The position numbers were made by a program, and so were the translations under genes. The notes under the pieces are model-generated. The model searched no databases. It was not told where the DNA came from and worked only from the letters and a program-made list of their open reading frames with translations. Below are positions 53,938-60,355 of a DNA stretch of 60,355 nt, in pieces (position 1 is the stretch's first letter; each line of letters starts with the position of its first letter). This DNA comes from GH45 sp046704385 (lineage in GTDB: Bacteria > Bacteroidota > Bacteroidia > Bacteroidales > SZUA-534), in NCBI GenBank assembly GCA_046704385.1, contig JBJKSB010000052.1:1-60355 (forward strand), in the 5' to 3' direction.

Positions 53938-56900
53938 ATGAAAAAAAAAATTATATTCCTGCTAATTTTAACCGCATCGTTAACCATCAATGCGCAGGTC
54001 AATAAATTAGGATATCCTTTTTATTCCTATTTTAATACTAAGGATTTAAATGTTGAAGATCAAAACTGGTCTGTTATTCAGGGTAACGACCATTTAATTT
54101 ATATTGCCAATAATGGTGGCGTTGTTTTACAATACGATGGACAGTCATGGAGAAGAATATTTATTACTAAAAAGGCGGTTCGGGCACTGGCTAAATCTGA
54201 AAACGGGTTAATCTATGTTGGTGGCGAAAATGAATTTGGCTTCCTGCATCCTGAAAAAGATGGTAGTTTAGGCTATAAATCGCTCATGTACACCTTAGAT
54301 TCGAGCCAGCATAAATTCATGATTTATAATGTTTTTGCAATAGATAGTAATGTTTACTTTTCTGGTAACCGATTATTACTTTGTTATAATTATTTTAAGG
54401 ATACCACAAAGCTTATTAATTTGCCTCCAAATACATTTTTAAGCTTCCCGGCTAAAAAAAATGTTTATGGTGCTTCCTACAGTATGGGTTTATTTTCTTT
54501 GGAACATGATTCAGTGAAATTTGTGAAAAATGCCGGGTTTTTTAATCATAAAAATATTTTTTCCATTATTGACGATTCTTCAAAGTGTTATTTGGTTACC
54601 GGGCAATCAGGGGTATTTGAAAACAGATATGATGGTGAATTTCATGATATTTTAAAACCAGAATCAAGCCGGGTTTTAAAGGGATCAATAATTTATTCTG
54701 CTTGTAAAAAAGGGGGCGAGATAACCTTGGGAACCCTATATGGTGAAAATGGAATAGTTACAATTTCATCTGATGGTGAGTTAAAAAATTTGTTTGATCA
54801 GCAGGTTGGGATTAAGGATCACCTTGTTACAGCGGTTAATTATTATCAAAATTCACTTTGGGCTACACTCAATATTGGAATTTCTCAAATTGAAATTAAA
54901 GATCCAATACGCTATTTTGGTGAAGAATCAAAACTGGAAGGGTATGTAAATGATATTTTGTTTGATGATGGGACCCTTTACGTTGGAACTGATTTAGGAG
55001 TGTATTATCTGGTAACCAATAAAATTGAAAAACCGGAATTTAAAAAGATTGAGGGGGTTGAGGGACAAGTATATAGCCTGGTTAATTTTAAAACCCCTGA
55101 GGGAAAAAGTTTGTTAATAGCAGGTTCTACACTTGGACTGTTTCAAATTAATAGTAAATCAACAAAAGCCTTTAATATTGAGTCGGAATTAAGGGATAAA
55201 GAAAAGATATTTAAAAACAAAGGTGCTGAAGAATTAAAAAAATCAAGATTTTATGTAAATAAACTACTGGGAGATACTGATGGTATTTGGGTTTCTGACA
55301 GGAGTTATCTTTTTAAAATACTATATGTAAAGGGTAAATGGTATGTTACCGACTATATTTTTGATGTTGCGTCATTTTTATACGATTTAATAAAAGATGA
55401 CCAAAATAATATCTGGTTTAGTATAATTGATCATGGGATATTTAAGGTTGACCTAAATTCAGAGAATCGAAAAGTTGAAGAAATTATTGGTCCGAAGGTA
55501 GGTTTGCCAAATATCAGAAATATGAGGGTTACAAAGTTAAATAATAATATTTTGGCGCTGTCAGATTCAGGGATGTTCAAATATAACCCGGTAATTAAGC
55601 GATTTGAAACATCTGACTTATTTCCTGAAAAATTTAATGACAGGACATACCAGTTTTATAAAATACACCAGATTTCTTCTGATTCAATCGTGGTAAACTA
55701 TAACCATTTTGATAGTACAAAAATTGATTTATTTACCCTTGAAAATGGACAGTTTCATATTGCTAACAAAGATTTTAATCGATTGGGAAATTCCACCTTG
55801 AGTTGTTATGCAAAGGATAAAAATGCTATATGGTTTGGTATTTCAAATAAGCTTTACAGTTATAATCTGCATACAAATTTTAACCCTGATATCAACTATA
55901 AATGCCTGGTTAGAAAAGTTGAAGGTATAGATACTACTTATTTCAACGGCACTTTCTTTAAAGAGACTCCAAAAGGGATGTTGCCTTCTGAGGTTCAAAA
56001 TGAAATTCAAAAACCTGTATTATTATATTCTCAAAATGATATTACTTTTCATTTTGCTGCACCTTTTTATGAAGGAAGTGAAGCCATAAAATATTCTTTT
56101 CTTCTGGAAGGATTTAAATCAGAATGGTCGAAGTGGAATAAAGAATCAAAAGCAGTTTTCACCAATTTAAATGAGGGGCATTATATTTTCCATGTAAAAG
56201 CAAAAAATATTTATGATAATGAAAGTGAAGAAGGCACGTACGAGTTTACCATTTTGCCACCATGGTATCGTACCATAATTGCTTATTTTTTATATGTAGT
56301 CCTGGCCATTTTTGCGGTATGGATTATTGTGAAATTATACACACGCAGATTAAAGCAGGATAAAATAAGACTGGAAGGTATTGTGCGTGAGCGTACTGCC
56401 GAAATACGGTTACAACGCGATGAGATTGCTGAACAAAAACAGAGCATTGAAGATAGTATACTGTATGCCAGTAGGATTCAAAAGGCCATATTGCCATCAA
56501 AAGAACTTGCAGATGAACTACTCCCTGAACATTTTATATTATTCCGTCCACGTGATATTGTTAGTGGGGATTATTATTGGATGAATAAAATCGATGACAA
56601 AACCATTATAGTGGCAGCCGATTGTACGGGTCACGGAGTACCAGGTGCTTTTATGAGTATGCTTGGTGTATCATTTCTGAACGAAATTGTACTGAAGGAG
56701 CATGTTATTGAGGCTAATAAAATTTTGAATAATTTACGTGAAAGAGTTAAACATACTCTAAAACAAGAGGGTAAAGAAGGAGAGGCAAAAGATGGTATGG
56801 ATGTTGCCCTTGTCGTTATTGATGAACAAGCTAAAAAACTTTATTTTTCCGGTGCCTATAATCCTGTTTTAATATACCGGGGAACAGAACTGACCGAAAT

Positions 56901-57198
56901 TAAAGCTGACCGAATGCCAATTGGTATTTATATCAGGGAGAAAGAAAGTTTCACCTTAAATGAATTTGATTATCAGCCTGGAGATACCTTTTATATTTTT
57001 TCCGACGGATATCCCGACCAGTTTGGGGGTGAAAAAGGACAGAAATTCAGGATTAAAGCTATGAAAGAATTATTGGAAGAAATACAAAGTAAAACCCTGA
57101 CAGAACAAAAAGAAATTTTAAATACAACCATTGAAGAGTGGATGGGGGATGAACATGAACAAATTGATGATATGGTAATTATTGGGGTGAGGCTTTAA
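53938..57198 (+). CDS. Membrane sensor: beta-propeller, Y_Y_Y, coiled coil, SpoIIE-type phosphatase
   Basis: The protein has 1086 residues. A signal peptide (1-20) leads to a large periplasmic region (about 20-680) with propeller-like blades (GLIYVGGENEFGFL, DGIWVSDRSYLF, NIWFSIIDHGIFKVD). A Y_Y_Y domain follows (about 682-779; ITFHFAAPFYEGSEAIKYSF, EGHYIFHVKAKN), then one membrane helix (780-801), a coiled coil (802-845) and a PP2C/SpoIIE domain (846-1086) with RPRDIVSGDYYW, ADCTGHGVPGAFMSMLG, LYFSGAYNPVLIYR, TFYIFSDGYPDQFGG and the final IDDMVIIGVRL. The metal-binding Asp residues are present, so it is probably an active Ser/Thr phosphatase. The layout is that of hybrid two-component propeller sensors with the kinase replaced by a phosphatase. 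Its likely partner class is a STAS protein such as the one at 24756; this pairing is inferred. Confidence 0.88.
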   Translation: MKKKIIFLLILTASLTINAQVNKLGYPFYSYFNTKDLNVEDQNWSVIQGNDHLIYIANNGGVVLQYDGQSWRRIFITKKAVRALAKSENGLIYVGGENEFGFLHPEKDGSLGYKSLMYTLDSSQHKFMIYNVFAIDSNVYFSGNRLLLCYNYFKDTTKLINLPPNTFLSFPAKKNVYGASYSMGLFSLEHDSVKFVKNAGFFNHKNIFSIIDDSSKCYLVTGQSGVFENRYDGEFHDILKPESSRVLKGSIIYSACKKGGEITLGTLYGENGIVTISSDGELKNLFDQQVGIKDHLVTAVNYYQNSLWATLNIGISQIEIKDPIRYFGEESKLEGYVNDILFDDGTLYVGTDLGVYYLVTNKIEKPEFKKIEGVEGQVYSLVNFKTPEGKSLLIAGSTLGLFQINSKSTKAFNIESELRDKEKIFKNKGAEELKKSRFYVNKLLGDTDGIWVSDRSYLFKILYVKGKWYVTDYIFDVASFLYDLIKDDQNNIWFSIIDHGIFKVDLNSENRKVEEIIGPKVGLPNIRNMRVTKLNNNILALSDSGMFKYNPVIKRFETSDLFPEKFNDRTYQFYKIHQISSDSIVVNYNHFDSTKIDLFTLENGQFHIANKDFNRLGNSTLSCYAKDKNAIWFGISNKLYSYNLHTNFNPDINYKCLVRKVEGIDTTYFNGTFFKETPKGMLPSEVQNEIQKPVLLYSQNDITFHFAAPFYEGSEAIKYSFLLEGFKSEWSKWNKESKAVFTNLNEGHYIFHVKAKNIYDNESEEGTYEFTILPPWYRTIIAYFLYVVLAIFAVWIIVKLYTRRLKQDKIRLEGIVRERTAEIRLQRDEIAEQKQSIEDSILYASRIQKAILPSKELADELLPEHFILFRPRDIVSGDYYWMNKIDDKTIIVAADCTGHGVPGAFMSMLGVSFLNEIVLKEHVIEANKILNNLRERVKHTLKQEGKEGEAKDGMDVALVVIDEQAKKLYFSGAYNPVLIYRGTELTEIKADRMPIGIYIREKESFTLNEFDYQPGDTFYIFSDGYPDQFGGEKGQKFRIKAMKELLEEIQSKTLTEQKEILNTTIEEWMGDEHEQIDDMVIIGVRL

Positions 57199-57241
57199 GG
57201 TTCCATCAATTTATCCAGCCAATTATTTTAATCACAATTCC

Positions 57242-57263
57242 ATAGGCAATTTTCTGCCTATTT
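57242..57263 (+). terminator. Weak terminator-like hairpin after the sensor phosphatase
   Basis: ATAGGCA-ATTTTC-TGCCTAT is a 7-bp stem followed by only two T before a G, so termination is uncertain. Confidence 0.35.
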
Positions 57264-57275
57264 GACATATTGTCA
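57263..57275. promoter_or_regulatory. Inverted repeat upstream of dnaK
   Basis: TGACA-TAT-TGTCA is a perfect 5-bp palindrome, with a further TGTCA half-site at 57306-57310, about 130 nt before dnaK. No CIRCE element is present. It may be a regulator site. Confidence 0.3.
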
Positions 57276-57403
57276 GACTATCTTTCCTGCTAATTATTAT
57301 GTGAATGTCATTTTTACTCAAAATTTCTGGCATTTTTTGTTGGCATAATCATTGAAAACATTTCTGTCGTAAAATGAATAACAAACTTAATTTATCATAA
57401 ACA

Positions 57404-59314
57404 ATGGGTAAAATAATAGGAATAGACTTAGGAACAACCAACTCGTGTGTTGCCGTAATGGAAGGTAACGAACCTGTTGTGATTCCAAATAGCGAGGGTA
57501 AACGTACCACACCTTCAATGGTGGCTTTTGTTGAAAATGGTGAACGAAAAGTCGGTGATCCGGCTAAGCGTCAGGCCATTACAAATCCACAAAAAACAGT
57601 ATTCTCCATTAAAAGATTTATGGGCGAAAAATACGAAGGTGTTAGTAAAGAAATCAGCCGTGTACCCTATGAAGTAATTAAGGGTGAAAACAATACCCCA
57701 AGAGTTAAAATTGATGACCGTAAATTTTCGCCACAGGAGATTTCAGCAATGATTCTTCAAAAAATGAAGAAAACAGCTGAAGATTATCTTGGACAAGAAG
57801 TTACCGAAGCAGTGATTACGGTTCCAGCATATTTTAATGATGCACAACGTCAGGCCACAAAAGAAGCCGGCGAAATTGCAGGTTTAAATGTTAAACGTAT
57901 TATTAACGAACCAACAGCAGCATCATTGGCCTATGGTCTCGACAAAAAAGACAAGGATATGAAAATCGCCGTATTCGACCTTGGTGGTGGTACTTTCGAT
58001 ATTTCAATTCTTGAATTAGGTGATGGCGTTTACGAAGTTAAATCGACCAATGGTGATACCCACCTGGGTGGTGATGACTTCGACCAGGTAATTATTGACT
58101 GGTTGGCTGATGAATTTAAAGAGGCTGAAGGTATTGATCTGAGAAAAGACCCAATGGCTTTACAGCGTTTGAAAGAAGCTGCTGAAAAAGCAAAAATTGA
58201 GTTATCAAGTTCATCGAGCACTGAAATTAATCTGCCTTATATTATGCCTGTTGACGGAATTCCAAAACACCTTGTAAAAACTCTGTCAAAAGCCAAGTTT
58301 GAGCAATTGGCCGACAGATTAATTCAGGCTGTTCTGGAACCATGTAGAATTGCACTTAAAGATGCTAATTTATCATCGTCAGAAATTGATGAAGTTATTC
58401 TGGTAGGAGGATCAACTCGTATACCAGCCATCCAGAAAGTGGTGGAAGATTTCTTCGGAAAAACACCATCAAAAGGAGTGAACCCTGACGAAGTTGTGGC
58501 TGTTGGTGCCGCTATTCAGGGGGGTGTTTTAACCGGTGAAGTAAAAGACGTATTGTTACTTGATGTAACTCCTTTATCGTTAGGTATTGAAACAATGGGA
58601 CGGGTAATGACTAAATTAATTGAAGCCAATACCACTATTCCGACCAAAAAGTCTGAAACATTTACCACTGCTTCTGATAATCAGCCATCTGTTGAGATTC
58701 ATGTATTGCAGGGCGAGCGTCCAATGGCTAATGACAACAAGACAATTGGCCGTTTCCACCTCGATGGAATTCCACCAGCACCACGTGGGGTACCTCAAAT
58801 TGAAGTAACTTTTGATATTGATGCCAATGGTATTTTACATGTTTCGGCAAAAGATAAAGGCACCGGTAAAGAGCAAAAAATCAGGATTGAAGCATCCTCT
58901 GGATTAAGCGATGAAGAAATTAACCGTATGCGTGATGAGGCCAAAGCAAATGCCGATTCTGATGCCAAAGCAAAAGAGAAAGTTGATAAAATCAATGCAG
59001 CAGACAGTTTGATTTTCCAAACAGATAAAAACCTGAAGGAATTTGGTGATAAAATTCCTGCTGACAAAAAACAACCAATTGAGGACGCTTTGTCAAAATT
59101 AAAAGAAGCTCACAAAAACCAGGATATGGATGCTATTGATTCAGCAACTAAAGAAGTTAACGATGCATTCCAGGCTGCTTCGCAGGATATTTACAATGCA
59201 CAGCAAGCACAAGGCGGAGCTGATGCAGGAGCCGGTCAACCACAAGGTGAACCATCATCTGATAAAGGAAAAGACGAGGAAGTAACCGACGTTGATTTTG
59301 AAGAAGTAAAGTAA
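57404..59314 (+). CDS. dnaK: Chaperone DnaK (Hsp70)
   Basis: This 636-residue protein has the full Hsp70 pattern: GIDLGTTNSCVAVMEGNEP, NDAQRQATKEAGEIAGL, IINEPTAASLAYGLDKK, AVFDLGGGTFDISILELG, VGGSTRIPAIQKVV, and the substrate-binding domain with LLLDVTPLSLGIETMG. The C-terminus EEVTDVDFEEVK is the usual acidic tail. It uses ATP to bind unfolded segments, with DnaJ and GrpE, neither of which is encoded here. It is a single-gene unit with a long upstream region (205 nt) and a strong terminator downstream. No typical sigma-32 or CIRCE site was found; a conventional -7 element is not clear either. Confidence 0.99.
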   Translation: MGKIIGIDLGTTNSCVAVMEGNEPVVIPNSEGKRTTPSMVAFVENGERKVGDPAKRQAITNPQKTVFSIKRFMGEKYEGVSKEISRVPYEVIKGENNTPRVKIDDRKFSPQEISAMILQKMKKTAEDYLGQEVTEAVITVPAYFNDAQRQATKEAGEIAGLNVKRIINEPTAASLAYGLDKKDKDMKIAVFDLGGGTFDISILELGDGVYEVKSTNGDTHLGGDDFDQVIIDWLADEFKEAEGIDLRKDPMALQRLKEAAEKAKIELSSSSSTEINLPYIMPVDGIPKHLVKTLSKAKFEQLADRLIQAVLEPCRIALKDANLSSSEIDEVILVGGSTRIPAIQKVVEDFFGKTPSKGVNPDEVVAVGAAIQGGVLTGEVKDVLLLDVTPLSLGIETMGRVMTKLIEANTTIPTKKSETFTTASDNQPSVEIHVLQGERPMANDNKTIGRFHLDGIPPAPRGVPQIEVTFDIDANGILHVSAKDKGTGKEQKIRIEASSGLSDEEINRMRDEAKANADSDAKAKEKVDKINAADSLIFQTDKNLKEFGDKIPADKKQPIEDALSKLKEAHKNQDMDAIDSATKEVNDAFQAASQDIYNAQQAQGGADAGAGQPQGEPSSDKGKDEEVTDVDFEEVK

Positions 59315-59345
59315 AACACAAAAACAAGGATTTTTATCCATATAC

Positions 59346-59383
59346 AAACCGCTGTAAATACTTAGTTTACAGCGGTTTTTTAT
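59346..59383 (+). terminator. Terminator of dnaK
   Basis: AAACCGCTGTAAA pairs with TTTACAGCGGTTT (13 bp) around a 7-nt loop, followed by a T-rich run. It is the last chromosomal-type feature before the mobile element genes. Confidence 0.92.
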
Positions 59384-59427
59384 TTTCTTTTCTCTCGATA
59401 TATATGGTTTTATATCGTTATTTTTCT

Positions 59428-59435
59428 TATATTTG
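59428..59435 (+). promoter_or_regulatory. -7 element of the double-HTH gene
   Basis: TATATTTG is an exact TAnnTTTG match. It implies a leader of about 80 nt before the ATG at 59522. Confidence 0.5.
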
Positions 59436-59440
59436 CTACA

Positions 59441-59482
59441 TATTTGTTACGCGACTTAAATAACTATAAGGTGCGACAAATA
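59441..59482. promoter_or_regulatory. Inverted repeat just after the promoter, possible operator
   Basis: TATTTGT (59441-59447) and ACAAATA (59476-59482) are perfect 7-bp arms, with a CG pair also near each arm. They span the predicted transcript start, as expected for an autoregulated excisionase-type gene. Confidence 0.35.
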
Positions 59483-59521
59483 CATACTTATCACTATCTA
59501 TTAACTATAAAAGTGATTGAT

Positions 59522-60079
59522 ATGCCTGGTAGCAAATTTATACTTCCAAAGACTTGCGAAATCTGTGGCACACAGTTTAACGCAAAAACAGTAACCTCCA
59601 AATTTTGCTCTGATAAATGTTCACAGGCCGCTTATCGTAAAAAGAAAGCCCAGGCAAAAAAAGAAGAACAGCGTAAAAACCTGGTTGAGCAAATCCCAAC
59701 CGACCGCCCTTATATTTCAATTGCTGAAGCTGTGGCTTTATTTGGCATTTCAAGAGATACCATTTACCGTCAAATCAAAAAGGGCAATATACCTGCTGTG
59801 AATTTAGGAGAGCGTTTAACACGCATTAGCAGGGTACATATTGAAGCAATGTTCCCCAAGGTCGAAACCGTTTCAGATATTCAACCAGAAACAGTAAAAA
59901 AAAAACTTGACTATAATCAGAATGAATGCTACACCATTGGAGAGATTACCGAAAAGTTTGGCATATCAGCCTCCACGGTTAATAAAACCATTCGAAAAAA
60001 TGGCATACCGAGAAAGCAGATAGGAAAATTCGTTTATGCTCCTAAAATTGAAATAGACCGGATATTCGCTCACAGATAA
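59522..60079 (+). CDS. Zinc-finger and tandem excisionase-type HTH protein
   Basis: The protein has 185 residues. An N-terminal Cys cluster CEICGTQF ... FCSDKC (C-x2-C, 13 residues, C-x3-C) resembles a small zinc ribbon. It is followed by a basic stretch (AAYRKKKAQAKKEEQRK) and two HTH_17/excisionase-like domains: YISIAEAVALFGISRDTIYR (about residues 63-110) and YTIGEITEKFGISASTVNKTI (about 138-184). Proteins of this kind sit in front of tyrosine recombinases in Bacteroidota mobile elements and may act as excision factors or regulators. The frame extends upstream to a TTG at 59444, but the ATG at 59522 starts the zinc-finger region and is preferred. It is 11 nt upstream of the integrase gene. 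Confidence 0.85.
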   Translation: MPGSKFILPKTCEICGTQFNAKTVTSKFCSDKCSQAAYRKKKAQAKKEEQRKNLVEQIPTDRPYISIAEAVALFGISRDTIYRQIKKGNIPAVNLGERLTRISRVHIEAMFPKVETVSDIQPETVKKKLDYNQNECYTIGEITEKFGISASTVNKTIRKNGIPRKQIGKFVYAPKIEIDRIFAHR

Positions 60080-60090
60080 ATCGCCTGACT

Positions 60091-60355
60091 ATGAAAAAGA
60101 AACTCGCAAAAACCAAATGTACTGTTAAGCTCCGCAAATCCGAATATCACAACGTATGGTATTTAATACTTGAATGCTATCCGCTTTTCAATGGAACTGA
60201 CAAACCTCAACGTTTAATTGAAGCACTAAACAGGACAATTACAACCCCGGTATGGGATAAATCAAGAACCGCCCGAACTGCTGCCGATGGAAAGAAAACA
60301 TTTAAGCCCAAAAGAGATGTTAATGGGATAATCCAATGTAAAAGCACCATTGACC
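60091..60355 (+). CDS. Tyrosine recombinase/integrase, N-terminal part only
   Basis: 88 codons are present and the rest lies outside the window. The start MKKKLAKTKCTVKLRKSEY and the following VWYLILECYPLFNGTDKPQR and ALNRTITTPVWDKSRTAR segments are typical of the arm-binding N-terminus of Bacteroidota element integrases. It follows the double-HTH gene after 11 nt. The catalytic domain (R, H, R, Y) is not visible, so the call rests on position and the N-terminus. Confidence 0.65.
   Translation, partial: MKKKLAKTKCTVKLRKSEYHNVWYLILECYPLFNGTDKPQRLIEALNRTITTPVWDKSRTARTAADGKKTFKPKRDVNGIIQCKSTID

Noticed and set aside
57329..57346. Possible sigma-54 promoter (TGGCAT followed by TTGGCAT) upstream of dnaK
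   Set aside because: The spacing between the GG and GC dinucleotides is two bases too long and the -12 element is not TTGCA/T.
1..60355. tRNA, rRNA or other known structured RNA genes
   Set aside because: No cloverleaf with a T-loop GGTTCGAATCC-type motif and no rRNA segments were seen in the intergenic regions.

Overview
The window is AT-rich DNA from a member of the Bacteroidota, most likely a free-living Bacteroidales/Marinilabiliales-type organism. The evidence is: TAnnTTTG promoter elements in front of many genes; no usable Shine-Dalgarno pattern; a C-terminal type IX secretion (T9SS) sorting domain; large secreted LamG/PKD/propeller proteins; a propeller-Y_Y_Y-SpoIIE sensor; and a six-S1-domain RpsA with an acidic N-terminal extension. 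No rRNA, tRNA or CRISPR was found.

Layout. (1) 1-13357, minus: one enormous open frame (at least 4452 codons, C-terminus outside the window) for a secreted mosaic protein (beta-helix, LamG, CBM9-like, MAM-like, CARDB-like, PKD and two beta-propeller cassettes). (2) 13617-17160: a secreted C69 dipeptidase, rplS with a structured leader, and a citrate-lyase CitD-CitE fusion. (3) 17393-22141: a two-gene operon, a TPR-like secreted protein followed by a GT-C-like membrane protein. (4) 22257-28180, all minus: guaA, a STAS-rnz pair, rpsA and a small exported protein. (5) 28430-32610: a nucleotide-sugar cluster (UDP-glucuronate decarboxylase-like, rfbC, rfbD, phosphohexomutase). (6) 32860-38951: two AMP-forming acyl-CoA ligases flanking an uncharacterised gene and citF. 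(7) 39275-40432: a GlcNAc-kinase-like ATPase and xseB. (8) 40826-57198: a surface-protein island, with an S74-chaperone fibre protein, a 3325-residue protein with 27 tandem repeats of two interleaved types ending in a T9SS signal, and a membrane sensor phosphatase. (9) dnaK, its terminator, then 59428-60355: the edge of an integrated mobile element (a double-HTH excisionase-like protein and the start of a tyrosine recombinase).

Functional connections. CitD-CitE (15940-17160) and CitF (35711-37267) together supply all three citrate-lyase subunits from two separate loci. The SpoIIE phosphatase (53938-57198) and the STAS protein (24756-25106) are the phosphatase and antagonist types used in partner-switching, but no anti-sigma kinase lies in the window. 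The S74 fibre and repeat genes are 54 nt apart and probably co-expressed from a promoter region that carries a pair of near-identical 22-nt direct repeats 31 bp apart. The most unusual items are the two-type repeat protein, the giant partial mosaic protein, the CitD-CitE fusion, and the palindrome plus alternative-hairpin leader in front of rplS. Many starts were moved inward from a longer possible frame to an internal ATG or GTG, with the reason given in each entry. All functional calls rest on motif reading by eye; no database search was possible.
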